Positions 11,492 through 22,828 are shown, counted from the stretch's first letter. The stretch: 64,000 nucleotides of DNA from Limonium bicolor (GCA_023374045.1 CM041777.1:107579810-107643809), one strand, 5' to 3'. Made by a program: numbers and translations. The notes: generated by a model not told the origin, from the letters alone.

Positions 11492-12862
11492 TTATTGGAC
11501 TTTATCCGCCCGCGTTGCCAAGCCGTCTTTGGTCAAAGACTGTTGGGAACGAAGAGAAAGAAAGCGAACCCTAGTCAAGGGTTTCGTGTAAATGTCTGCG
11601 AGCTGCATCTCGCTGGGAACGAAGAGCACCTGAAGACTGCCATTTTTGACGCGCTCGCGAACGAAGAAGAAGTCCACATCGATGTGCTTGGCGCGGCTAT
11701 GATAGACTGGATTTGCTGCAAGGTAAGCCGCCCCTACGTTGTCACAATGCAAGACTGGAGCTTTGGGAAGATATATGTGTAATTCAGCTAACAGTTTTTG
11801 TATCCATAAACATTCAGCAGGTAGGTAGCGGTGGCAAGGGCCTTAAATTCGGCTTCAGTGGTGGACTTGGCAACAGTCCTCTGTTTTCTGGTACTCCAGG
11901 AGATCAATTTATCCCCGAAGTAGATCGAGTAACCCGATGTGGGCGGCGGTCAAGGAGACTACCAGCCCAGTCAGCATCACAGAAAATGCGGAGATCACCC
12001 AAGGAGCAGCCGAGATAGAAAGCCCCAAATCAGAGGTATGCTTTAAGTACCTTAATACCCGGTTGACAGCCTTCCAGTGACAATCCTTTGGAGAATGCAT
12101 GTATTGACTGATTTTTGAGATAGTGTAGCTTAGATCCGGGCGGGTGAAGCTTAAGTACTGTAGGCTCCCAAGTATGCTTCGAAAATAGGAGGGGTCTGGG
12201 TAGTTTGGGCTGTCTGTGGAGTCAAGTTTATGTGAGTCTGAGATTGGAGTAGGAGAGGGTTTACAATTTGCCATGTTTGTTTTGTAGAGAAGGTCAAGGA
12301 TATAGTGGGACTGAGATAGATGTAGACCAGAGGAATCACGAGTAACAGTGATACCAAGAAACTGATGCAGTGGGCCTAAATCTTTGATTGGAAATTCCTG
12401 TTGAATGGAAGAGATAAGTTGGTGGATTAGGAGGGTGGAGGACCCGGTAATAAGAATATCATCCACATAACCAGAATGTAACAGTCTGGCTTTGGAGTGA
12501 TAAATGAAAAGAGATGAATCAGATGTGGAGGGGGTAAAACCAATGTGTATAAGAAAGCCACTTAGTCTAGAGAACCAAGCTCTAGGAGATTGTTTTAGGC
12601 CATAAAGTGCTTTTCTGAGACAACAGACATGATTAGGGTGATCTTTGTTGATAAAACCACTTGGCTGTTTAATATAAACTTGTTCTTCCAAAGCACCATG
12701 TAGAAAGGCATTGTCCACATCTATTTGATGAATTGGCCACTGAAAGGATGTGGCTATAGTCAAAACAATTCTTATTGTTGTAACCTTAACCACCGGATTG
12801 TAAGTCTCAAAGAAATCAATGCCTGGGGACTGATTGAAACCCTGGGCAACACGGATCTATGG
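11492..12862 (-). pseudogene. Ty1/Copia pol remnant (reverse transcriptase and RNase H)
   Basis: On the minus strand, 12862-11909 encodes the Copia RT domain: VAQGFNQSPGIDF, then IDVDNAFLHG, LYGLKQSPRAW and the catalytic GYVDDILITG, ending with the typical SILGSLQYL and RPDLSY motifs. A frameshift near 11990-11960 interrupts the reading. RNase H continues in other frames, with CDADWAG, then STTEAEF, and in 11752-11492 HCDNVGAAYLAANP and HIDVDFFFVRE with the Copia C-terminal QLADIYTKPL. Gag, protease and integrase are missing. The part upstream of 12862 breaks up into stops. It is therefore a 5'-truncated, frameshifted fossil. Confidence 0.88.
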
Positions 12863-13358
12863 ATTTTTATAATGGGTGTTGAACTGTAGATAATGGTCGA
12901 ACTCCTCCTGGGCACTGAGGTCCTTTTATCTACCACTTTTACATCATTGACCGTAATATCTAACAGTGTGTGTATATATATGGTTAAACCCAAAAAATTT
13001 GAACCCTTTAATTTGGTGTCGAAATCTACACCTAAATGTAACCAAAAAACTAATGGACACATGACATAGGCATTCTAGAATATAAAATTAGTTTTCAACA
13101 ATTAGGTCAGCCGTTTTAAGATTATCAGGTCATAACCTCTCAACAGTACAGAGAAAATTATTAAGATGTTGGAGGTAAACAGTGGTAGTAGGAATGAAAA
13201 TCGCCATTCTATCTTCAAGTCTGGATTATAAAAAGGTTGCTAATTCTTGGCATGTACAGCATAAAACCCACTGCAGTTCATTGAAGTCTCGCACAAACAC
13301 ATACCGACACCCTATCAAAGTCCAATTTTTTTTTTTTCAATTCAGGAAGTACTACCAG
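12863..13358. other. Intergenic, Copia edge and promoter of the next LTPG gene
   Basis: 12863-12960 may still be a broken Copia pol reading frame. The rest is AT-rich and presumably holds the promoter and leader of the 13359 gene. A poly-T run at 13327-13337 lies just upstream of the start. No separate gene. Confidence 0.4.
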
Positions 13359-13842
13359 ATGGCCTCAAAAGAGTTGAAACTCATGACTCTACTTATGTTC
13401 ATCATGCTATGTGGGAGAGCCCGGGCTCAATCAGCTGGGTGTACCACAGTGCTTGTAAGTCTGTCACCATGTCTCAGCTATGTCAGAGGAAGAGCCTCAG
13501 ACCCATCATCTTCTTGCTGTTCTCAGCTAGCTAGCGTGGTGAAATCACGGCCTCAATGTCTTTGTTCTTTACTCGGTAATGGTGGCTCCTCAGTGGGAAT
13601 CGCTATAAACCAAACTCTAGCTCTTTCACTCCCAAGTGCCTGCAATGTCAAAACTCCACCAGTTAGCCAGTGTAATGGTAAGTATTTTTAGTTATTTATC
13701 ATCCAGTCAGTACTATATATTTTATATGGTCTAATGTGTATGGAGTCTTATTCCTGAGTTGCAATATACAACAGTATACCAAACATTCAGTCCAGAAGCA
13801 TCACCAGTCGGAGCACCCAGTGGCTCTCCAGCTGATGCTTAG
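13359..13842 (+). CDS. LTPG-like lipid transfer protein, short form without GPI tail
   Basis: ATG at 13359, chosen because it begins the signal peptide (about 23 residues, cut before QSAGC). Exon 1 is 13359-13677, with a GTAAGT donor. Exon 2 is likely 13775-13842 after an ACAG acceptor, phase 1, giving 387 nt and 128 residues. The eight-cysteine motif is complete (Cys28, SPC, SCC, QCLC, SAC, SQC). Exon 2 starts a Pro/Ser/Ala spacer (SPEASPVGAPSGSPADA) and hits TAG at 13840-13842. The same frame then continues TPETSS and stays open to a donor-like site near 13890. No hydrophobic GPI signal is reached before the stop. The protein would therefore be secreted, not anchored, or the gene is decaying. 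The exon 2 acceptor is a prediction. Confidence 0.75.
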
Positions 13843-14225
13843 ACCCCGGAGACTTCAAGTCCATATTCTGAGGCTTTTCAGGAGTTCATCAGGTTAATCA
13901 AAGCTCGATCTCTGGTCTATCGAGTATTAATGTCAAGATTTCAAGTAGTGGTTTGTCTCTTGATAGTAACATTTTCACTGAAAGTATTGCAGTACCTTCT
14001 TTCTTTACGCTAGAATTCTAACTATGCAGGAAACGTTTGTTAAATATGGTTCCCCGGGCAGTACGAAGAATGCTTATCAGAAGGAAACTTCCTTGGATTT
14101 TCTTCGTTGTAATAGCAGAATTTGATGTTCGACTGTTCTTGTTTTTGCTTCTTGAAGCATAACCACAGCCTAATACGTATTTATATAGCACTATACTATT
14201 ATACTTGTACGTTAAATTATTTCAC
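13843..14225. other. Decayed 3' end of the short LTPG gene
   Basis: Beyond the TAG the frame keeps a spacer-like composition to about 13890, and an AG near 14030 could have been the acceptor of a lost final exon. No GPI-type hydrophobic exon could be found. The rest is a probable 3' UTR. Confidence 0.4.
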
Positions 14226-14975
14226 ATACGCGCACACTACCACATAGTATGTTTTTAACCGAATTATCCAAATTTTGATCAAAACCGAATTAACCGAAAT
14301 CCAAATTATCCAAAATCCGAATTTCTTTTAAGTTGAAAACCGAACCGAAATCCAAAATTTCCTTCAGTTCGGATTTCAATTAACTGAAATTGTAAAAAAA
14401 AAACGAAAATCAGTTAACTGAATTTTTCTTAAAAAAACTAAACACATTTTTTTGTTTCATTTTCATCATCAGCAGCAGTAATAACCATAAGCTGCTAGAA
14501 AATTGTGAATTCCCTAGTTGTCAATTCATCACAACACTAACAGAAAGAACTCACTCAAACATTAGACTAGTTACATCAAACAAGGGGTGAGCAGCGATGA
14601 ACAATGTTCTAAAACAACCAGTTATATTATATATAATTAATTTGTCGAAAAAAGAATAGTATGACATTATATAATTGAATGATTGGAGAAATGCGAGATA
14701 GGATTTTGAATTTGGACGTTTTGTTTGTCATGTTTAAAGAGTATTAACTATTAAGGAAAGATTTAGGGATTTTTCTTTTAAAAAAAGTTTGGATAATTCG
14801 GTTAACCGAATTTCACAGGGTTAAAACCGAAATCCAAACCGAATTATAATTCGGATATCCGAATAACCGAAAATTTAAATTCAGTTTTAAAATTCAGTTA
14901 AAAATCCAAAAAAAAATTCGGTCAATTTGAATTTTGAATAAATCCAAATTATCCAATCCAAATGCTCACCCCTAG
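14226..14975. mobile_element. hAT-like MITE built of ACCGAA/TTCGGT repeats
   Basis: The left and right parts are rich in inverted copies of AACCGAA, CCAAATTATCC and TTCGGTT motifs. The right edge reads AATGCTCACCCCTA, the complement of TAGGGGTGAGCA, a familiar plant hAT MITE terminus. A second GGGGTGAGCA occurs inside at about 14583, which suggests nesting. No coding. Confidence 0.5.
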
Positions 14976-15375
14976 TATTAACATGATCAAGATTAAAATG
15001 ATCAGAGTGGCGCATCACTATGAGGCAATTATAAATAGCCCTAAGCTTGATTCTGCGTTCCGTACAATCAAGAAATAAATTGCTACATAAAAAAAGACTT
15101 GAAAGGGTTCACTAGTAAATCTCGTCCAACCCGGATATCCGAATCGGTGGATGTATGAGGAGAGGATCAATTGGTCCGGAAGCCGAATTCTTCAACCTTT
15201 AACTTTCACATCCTAGTCTGCCGTACATGACTTGTATTGTATGATTAATTACCCGGTCAACATTTTTTGCAGACGCTTACATCACGGGTTAACAAAAGGA
15301 ACAAACTAGTTTATTTTCAAAACCATAATTATCACAAATTAATCATTATCACACTTTAATTGTAAAAGGTGCATA

Positions 15376-15613
15376 CCCCCTCCCTCCCACCTTGACCGTC
15401 CTATTTACTATTTGGACATGTCGTTTGACTTCAATTTTTAACACATAAGATAAATTAATTTTGAAAATTTAAGTTTTGCATATGATTCCTTACATGATAA
15501 ACTATATAATACAAAATTTAGTTTTATAAAATTATTTTACTTTATATATTTAATATTGAGGTGAAAAAACGTGTCAAAAAGCAAACATGACACTTATAAC
15601 GAGACGGAGGTAG
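15376..15613. mobile_element. Stowaway-type MITE (second subfamily)
   Basis: It lies between TA dinucleotides at 15374-15375 and 15614-15615. The interior (CATGTCGTTTGACTTCAA, then AAAACGTGTCAAAAAGCAAA) matches the element at 55952-56189 closely. The termini have drifted. Confidence 0.7.
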
Positions 15614-16033
15614 TATAAGTTAGCATTAATTTGACCGTACACCTTAACACAAATAAACTTTGAAGAAACCTGAGAGTAATATCTAAGTTGAACAAAGATA
15701 CAATTAATTAACGAAGCTTTTTCCTAAGGACAAAAATTAATGGTGGTTGTTAATGGAAGATTAGTCGCCGATTATTCGATTTTTTAAATTTGATTTTATT
15801 ACTATTTTAGTTAGATGGGTTAACTGGTTTGCAGTGTCCATGTCAGTTTACCATGTAATCTGGTATAATTTATCTTTTTATTAGTCGACAAAATGGAACA
15901 GATCCATAACAAAACAAAACCGAACACAATTCCTATCTCATTCCTTAACTGTCCTTACCACCTTTAATACAAATACTAACAATAGCGATAGAAATCTTCA
16001 ACTTAATCTTATACGATACGTGATTTTTTTTTA
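15614..16033. other. Intergenic, no gene
   Basis: AT-rich spacer that ends in a run of nine T followed by A. The last nine bases (16025-16033) are the left target duplication of the Mutator-like element. Confidence 0.6.
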
Positions 16034-16912
16034 GGGAAAATTACATCCCCACCCAGGGGGTTTAACGAAATTACACGACGCACCCATGAGGTTTGGGAAA
16101 TTACTTTCCCCACCCACCACGTTTACACCGTTTTTCATCCGTCAACCAATCTTCAATTTCCGTCCATACTTGCCACATGTCGCTCTCTGACTGGTCCCCC
16201 TTACTGAACCGGTTTTTTTCTTCAATAAACCAGACCCATCCGGTTTGGTCTGGTCTTCCTCCTTCCTTTCAACCGCGATTCTTCGTTCTTCTCCTTCCCT
16301 TCAATTCTCGTCGTTCTTCTTGTAGCCCTAAACTTCTCGACTTAGTAGATGGCGCCTGGTTTGGCTTGCACTGTGCTTCATTAAATCGTGAGGACGCCTG
16401 GTATTCTCCTTCGACTCGTCGTTCTTCTCCTTCCCTTCAATTCTCGCCTCGTCGTTCTTGTAACCCTAAATTTCTCGACTTGTCGACTGGTAGCCCTAAG
16501 CCCCAAATCTTCAGCATATTACGCCTGAAGTTTGGCTTGCACTTTGTCTATCGTTGACTCATTTGGTCGATTCGGTGACTGGCATTCTCCCTCTCTTCTC
16601 TTCTGTTCTCGACTGGTAACCCTAATCCCGAAAACTTTTCTATCTTTGCGAATCGTGGACACTGTTCGTGAGGTGTTGCTTACACTTTGACTGTTGTTGG
16701 ATTGTTTGGCTGATTCGCTGCCTGGTATTCTCCTTCTCTTCAATTCTCGATTTGTTGTGCTGTGTTTGAATTCTTTACGCCCTGGTGTTCTCCTTCTTCG
16801 TTTTCAATTGAGAACGGCTTTTGTTGGAGATTTTCGCTGGGAGATTTTTGTGTACTGATATGCGCTTATTCTTAAGCTTTCCCTGTCGAGCTTTCCCTGT
16901 CGATGCCCTATT
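16034..16912 (+). repeat. Left terminal inverted repeat of the MULE
   Basis: It matches 23205-23778 in inverted order: the terminus, the GCGCCTGGTTTGGCTTGCAC block, the GAATTCTTTACGCC block and the AAGCTTTCCCTGTCGAGC block. The left copy has extra sequence (about 16440-16740) that looks like a local duplication of the TTCGTTCTTCTCC and TCTCGACTT motifs. By analogy with MuDR the promoter of the GRF-finger gene should lie in this repeat. Confidence 0.8.
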
Positions 16913-17018
16913 GATTTCTAGCTGGGGGAAATTTTCTGGTAGTGTTGGCGCACTAAATCTGTTGCCTCTGTTCTGATAGACAATATCATGGCACTGAATC
17001 TGTTGGTTTTGATGGTGT

Positions 17019-18275
17019 AAAAAGCCTTGGCAGTGGTGTATCTATGACTGACTAGACGAACTGTTTGTTTTGAGCGATTTTTTTACCAGTATGCTAAGTG
17101 ATCAATGGTAGCAGCATTGTCTAATTCCTTGTTGCTCCTGCCCACTTGTGATGCTGGTTATCTAAAACTAGACGAACCTGTTTTGAAGCGATTTTTTTAC
17201 CAGTATGCTAAGTGATCAATGGTAGCAGCATTGTCTAATTCCTTGTTGCTCCTGCCCACTTGTGATGCTGGTTATCTAAATTGCTCTATCAGAATGCTTA
17301 TCTGGTTTTTGTAGTAACACCACTGCCATAACAACAATGATGAAGGGAATTATGTTTCTGATCTGTTTGTGATACAATGAAGACGTGTATCTGGTTTGAT
17401 TGCTTCTGTAAAAAGCCCCTTGACAGTGGTGTACCTATGATTTACTGGATGAACCTAATGTTGAAGCGGTTTTTTGTACCAGTTAGATAAGTGATCAGTG
17501 GTAGCGGCATTATCAAGTCCCTTGTTGCTCCTGCCCACTTCTGATTCTGGTTATCTGAATTGCTCCATTAGGATGTTTCTTCCAGTTTTTGTACTAACAC
17601 CACTGCTATAACAGCGATGATGATGGGGCATTGTGCCGAGTCTGAACTGCTTTTCATATGCTTATTTATCCCTGAAATGTATATGTTGATTTCTTCTTTA
17701 AAAAGCCCCTTGACAGTGGTGTAGCTATGATTTACTAGTTGAACCTAATGTTGAAGCGGTTTTTTGAACCAGTTAGATAAGTGATCAGTGGTAGTGGCAT
17801 TATCAATTTCCTTGTTGCTCCTGCCCACTTCTGATTCTGGTTATCTGAATTGCTCCATTAGGATGTTTCTTCCAGTTTTTGTACTAACATCACTGCTATA
17901 ACAACGACATATAAAGGGGCATTGTGCTGAGTCTGAGCTGCTTTTCATATGGTTATTTATCTCTGAAATGTATATGTTGATATCTTCGTAAAAAGCCCCT
18001 TGACAGTGGTGTAGCTATGATTTACTAGATGAACCTAATGTTGAAGCGGTATTTTGTACCAGTTAGATAAGTGATCAGTGGTAGCGGCATTATCAAGTCC
18101 CTTGTTGCTCCTGCCCACTTGTGATTCTGGTTATTTGAATTGCTCCATTAGGATGTTTCTTCCAGTTTTTGTACTAACACCACTGCTATGACAGCGATGA
18201 TGATGGGGCATTATGCTGAGTCTGAGCTGCTTTTCATATGGTTATTTTATCTCTGAAATGTATATGTTGATTTGT
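17019..18275 (+). repeat. Tandem repeat, about 291-bp unit
   Basis: Units starting AAAAAGCCCCTTGACAGTGG occur at about 17408, 17700 and 17991, spaced 291 bp and nearly identical. A more diverged unit starts near 17019 and contains an internal duplication of about 115 bp (17053-17167 and 17168-17281). The array lies between the left TIR and the GRF-finger start codon, so it would be in its leader or a 5' UTR intron. Confidence 0.85.
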
Positions 18276-18296
18276 AATAGGTAACTCTCCTGTAGT

Positions 18297-18707
18297 ATGT
18301 CATCCTCCAGCAGTAGAAACAGTGAAAGTTTGTTTACATTTGAGAATGTCAAGTGTAAGTGCAAAAAGAATGCGAAGATGTTTGTTGCTTTTACATCTGA
18401 GAATGAAGGAACATTATTTTACAAATGTGATTGCCCTAATCCGGTGTTCAAGTGGTGGCATGAAGCAGAGTTGAACAGACATCTCCTGAACAACAACTAT
18501 TACGGTGAAGAGGTGAACCAACGCTTTCGTAATGGTGATCTGCAAATGATTAGCGAAGAGATTCATGCATTAACAATGGAGTTAAGAGATCTGAAGCTGT
18601 GTGTTCCGCGCAACAGTTATGGATATGAAACTCGAATGACTAGGGGTGGACTTATTTTGTATGTTCTTGTTGTATTGGCTGCAATGTTGGTTGTTAAGAT
18701 GATTTAG
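18297..18707 (+). CDS. Transposon-borne GRF-type zinc finger protein with C-terminal membrane anchor
   Basis: A 136-residue protein. The Ser-rich start is followed by a GRF-like zinc finger (residues about 15-52): CKC near residue 21, an N-E-G core in place of N-P-G-R, then FYKCDCP and KWW. A helical, charged segment follows (residues 70-100). The C-terminus is one hydrophobic segment (LILYVLVVLAAMLVV) ending KMI, so a tail-anchored protein is likely. The ATG sits just after a TTGTAATAG acceptor-like site, consistent with a 5' UTR intron. GRF fingers bind single-stranded nucleic acid in several enzymes. Small plant proteins of this finger-plus-TM layout are known but uncharacterised. It is convergent to the transposase, in the position that mudrB occupies in maize MuDR, though unrelated in sequence. 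Function is not known. Confidence 0.7.
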   Translation: MSSSSSRNSESLFTFENVKCKCKKNAKMFVAFTSENEGTLFYKCDCPNPVFKWWHEAELNRHLLNNNYYGEEVNQRFRNGDLQMISEEIHALTMELRDLKLCVPRNSYGYETRMTRGGLILYVLVVLAAMLVVKMI

Positions 18708-18984
18708 TTTGTTGGTGTAATATTAGTAAGATGATATTTTGTTGTAGTGGCTGCATTGTTTTAGGGAACAGTTTGTGAGATGATGTAGATTGGTGTACTG
18801 GCTGCATTGTTCTAAGCAACAGTTTGTAAGATGATACTATGCACTTGGTGCAACAGTTTATAAGAATGTATTATTATGTCTCTTTATCATTCCACTATCA
18901 TTTTCAAACCCAAAAGCAATCAGATAGATACCAAAGAGTAAATTTGCATAAATTTCAAACCCAAATGCAATCAGAAAGATACCA

Positions 18985-19400
18985 CAGCAGTACACACTCC
19001 AGAATAAGTGCTACAGCAGTACACACTCCCATTAATACTCTAAAAAAACATCAGCATTGTTGCAGCAGCATTTGCAATAACTGCAACAGCAGTACACACT
19101 CCAGAATAAGTGCTACAGCAACTGCTACAGCAGTACACACTCCAGAATAAGTGCTACAGCAGTACACACTCCCATTAATACTCTAAAAAAACATCAGCAT
19201 TGTTGCAGCAGCATTTGCAATAACTGCAACAGCAGTACACACTCCAGAATAAGTGCTATAGCAACTGCTACAGCAGTACACACTCCAGAATAAGTGCTAC
19301 AGCAGTACACACTCCCATTAATACTCTAAAAAAACATCAGCATTGTTGCAGCAGCATTTGCAATAACTGCTACAGCAGTACACACTCCCATTAATACTAA
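18985..19400 (+). repeat. Tandem repeat, 143-bp unit, between the two convergent MULE genes
   Basis: The block CTCTAAAAAAACATCAGCAT recurs at about 19038, 19181 and 19324 with a spacing of 143 bp. Units also contain several copies of CAGCAGTACACACTCC. About 2.5 to 3 units are present. It covers the 3' ends of both convergent genes and contains no convincing gene. Confidence 0.85.
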
Positions 19401-19634
19401 TGTTATAGCAACCAAAATACACCCCAAAATACATCATCCAATACTCCAAAAATAACTGCCACTGCAGTACACACTCCCACTAATATTCCAAAATACATCA
19501 GCCAACATAACAACCAAAATATGAGCCAATAAACAGTTTGTAACTCCAACTAACAACCAAAATACATCAAACATCCTCTACAGTTTGTAACTCCACTAAT
19601 TTTCACTAAGATTGTTGGCGTCTTTTGGATGATC

Positions 19635-22600
19635 TCACCGGCACAATAGGACCCTTTCTCTTTCTTCTTTTCTGCTGTGTTTGCTTTCCTGATGATGTAC
19701 CCTCGCATGCTGTGTGGCACCATTTCCATCCCCACCCTCAGAAAATGCAACTAGGCCATCACCCTGCCCTGTCGATCTGTTTGTCTGGGCATTACAAGTC
19801 CTTGAGTTATGTCCTCTCTGTTTACACTTGGCACATGTCACATGTGTAGATCTCTTAGGGTTAGGTCTGGCCTCACCTTCCTCCCTTCTTCGGTTCTTCT
19901 TCGGCCTACCAGGCAGCTTCTTAAGAAAAGGTGGAGAGAGAATTTTTAGACCATCAGGTTCAGGCCATATGGAAGGATCTGGTATTGGGGATATAGGCTT
20001 CTCATAGGCGGTGGCATACACTGTCATTGAGTACCAAGGATCTACGAACTGCTCCTTGTCCATCCTCTTCCAGTTCAAAACGGCACATGCATGTTTGCAT
20101 GGGATACCAGAATGATCCCACGCCATGCAATCGCAATGTCTATCTCTAAGATTGACAATGTAGTGCCGAGTCAGCTCAGTCACCTCGAATTCGTAGTCAC
20201 TGCTAGCTGTGTGTGCACACCTAGAGCCCGCTCTAGTATTTTTGTACAACATCTTCTTGGCATAGGGTGTTACCTTCCCATTCATCTTCTTAATGGATTC
20301 TCTCCTATCATTGAGCTTCTTCATTAAGGTACGCCGAAGACCTTCCAAAAGTGAGAATATCGGACTACCTCTGATTGCAGAAAGTTTACTGTTGAAGGAT
20401 TCCACAAAGTTTGACGTTGTTTCCACCACTTTCACCTCTTTAGGCATATGATACCGCACCCAAAGGTCATAGTCAACCTCTCTCAGATATCTGAAGGCTC
20501 CCAATGATGTTTCTTCCAACTTCTTCAGCACTTCTCTGAATGCAGATTCAGTGTAACATTGGGCAGTTTCCCAAAATAGATTTCTTAACATTGCACCTAA
20601 TGGATAGTGACAGAACATATTAAACAACAGTATAAATCTTATTGTAAGAAAGTTATGACAATTACAATTGTTTTACCTGGGTTTTCTTTCTTAAAGTTAG
20701 CGTACAGGTGCCTGCAACATATTCTCCTCCGCACCTCAGGAAGCACAGCAGCAAGGGCAGGCTCAACCCCCTGATTAACACGATGAGTTAGTAGCACATT
20801 AATAAGTGCAATTGACATAAAACAATATTCTTGAACAAGAATTACCTTCTGCCTGTCAGAAATGACAACCCATTTTCTTCTTACTTCTTCAGGGGCAATC
20901 AACCGCAAGTTACCAAAGAAATATGTCCATGTTTCTGTGGTCTCGCTAGCAACAACGGCAAAAGCAACCGGAAATATCCCATTGTTTGCATCAAGGGACA
21001 CTGCACTAAGCAACACTCCTCCATAAGGTCCCTTCAAATGGCATCCATCCACGCCAAGAAAGGGCCTACAGCCCTTAAGAAATCCTTCTTTAAGGGCATT
21101 AAAACAAACAAACAACTTGGAGAAAGTGGGGGGACCGTTCGCATACTCCTGATATTTCAAGTCTATCACAGATCCAGGGTTTCGCTCAAGGGCAATCTTG
21201 GTATATTGGTGGAGCTTTGCATAAGACTCAGCATGATTGCCCTGAAGTAATTTCATAGCGTCTCTCTTGGCTCTAAAACATTTCATGTAGTTCACCATCA
21301 CCCCATACTTAGTGTGAATGAAATGCTGAATTGCACTAGGTGACATTGAACTGTTTGCTCTCAGCTCAGGTAGAATCTTTCTCATGATCCACTTCGACGT
21401 AGCAGCAGGATTTTCAGACAATCTCTGACAAGTGTGTTCACCCTTGATCGTCTTAATCATGAAAGTTACATTGTCCGGTAGAAGGGAAGCATGAATTCTC
21501 CACTCACAAGTGTCAAGATTGTTGCACAAAGCTGTATATTTCCACGGGTCATTTGCTACCTTATGGAGGTCTATGCCTTCTTGGACAGCATAGTCTTCAA
21601 GTACATCTCTAAACGCAGTTTTGTTGATGAACATCTGTCTAGGCTCCAGGTGTACTGTCCCATCTGGTAAATACTCAAACTGTGAGCCATCTCTCAAATA
21701 CTTCTCATCCCCGATAACACCCTCATCCTCATCTCCTGAAAAGCAGCCACCATCCTTGATTTTTTCCAATGCCTCTACATCGACATCATCCTCATCAGCT
21801 TCATCCTCGGACGGTGGCTCACTCTCTTCTAATGAACTTAAACTCTGTTCATTATGACAATCGTGGTCCCATGAGTCATCGGAGAAATAAGGGGCTTGTT
21901 CATCATTCAGCTCATCATTGTTTCCCACATTCCTAACCTCTGATATGTTCTCATCAGCGGTAGGTACAATGGGTACAAGTGCTTGGTTAGTAGCACTATT
22001 GTGGTTTGACCCTACCCTGGGGCTAGATAAAGGAGGTGTGGCTGAATGCATTGCAACTGAGGATAGTGGTACTGGTTCAAGAGTTGAAGATTTGGTAGAA
22101 GGGATTTTGGTTTGTGAGGGTATGGATACATTTTGTCTTGACTGTTTAGAGTATGACGTAGCCGATGAAATGTGTGGAATTTGTTGGGAGCCACCACCAC
22201 CAAGTATGAGATTCAAACCTTTTGGTCTTTTCTTCTATTTCCCTTTTCTCTCTTCATTTTGTTCTGCTCCAGATGGGGGTGGTGGGGGAGATGGTTGACG
22301 AGACTGAGCAGGATGTATGGGAGGAGGTACTGCAGGATGAACTTGTTCTGGTTGTAATGGTTGTGATGGTTGTGATGGTTGTGATGGTTGTGATGGTTGT
22401 GGTTGTGGGGGCGGTGAGGTAGGACATATGATATCATGCAGATCTACAATGTCATCATAATCATCATATCCAGCATCTTCATTGTTTGGCCTAACCCTTT
22501 TGTCCTCATCCTGCTGCCAACGTTTGTAGGTTGCCATTAAACTTGTCTCCTTTGACCCTTCTGCGACAATGATCTTAATCAAATCCTTTCCATCGAACAA

Positions 22601-22828
22601 AGACAACATGTTAAGTAGTTGCCTATCACACCCTATCTCTATGCTCTTGTTGCTCTTAGGGTGGTTGTACATAAAAACTGGGTTCTTTGGAATCTCATTG
22701 TTGCAGTGATGCTTTATCACATTCAAGCAATCATCAACTAGATCAATTGTAGAGTATCTGTCGGGGTCAAGAGGACACTGATGTTTATACCCACAACCAT
22801 TGTATTCCACTTCAAGAAACGTCTCCAT
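19635..22828 (-). pseudogene. mudrA-type Mutator transposase, intact except one in-frame stop
   Basis: Three coding exons on the minus strand: 22828-20846, 20770-20677 and 20596-19635, GT-AG, in phase, 1013 codons including the final stop. The ATG follows a TTTTTACAG acceptor, so there is probably a 5' UTR intron. Domain order: an N-terminal region with a Gln-Pro-Ser repeat (codons about 150-165), acidic linkers, a mudrA N-terminal DNA-binding region, the MULE transposase core with VDGCHLKGPYGG and ISDRQKG (two catalytic Asp contexts) and CCRHLYANF. A SWIM finger (CDCMAWDHSGIPCKHAC) and a CCHC knuckle (CAKCKQRGHNSRTCN) follow near the C-terminus. The only lesion seen is TAG at 22237-22235 (codon 198) in an A-rich Lys-coding tract; the frame continues unchanged after it. 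The 75-nt first intron is itself open, so unspliced reading is possible there. Confidence 0.9.

Noticed and set aside
18985..19400. CRISPR-like direct repeat array
   Set aside because: Units of 143 bp are repeated throughout, without unique spacers, and the genome is a plant nuclear one.
22213..22437. His/Asn-rich ORF and Val/Met-rich ORF over the transposase
   Set aside because: Shadows of the QPS-repeat part of the transposase.
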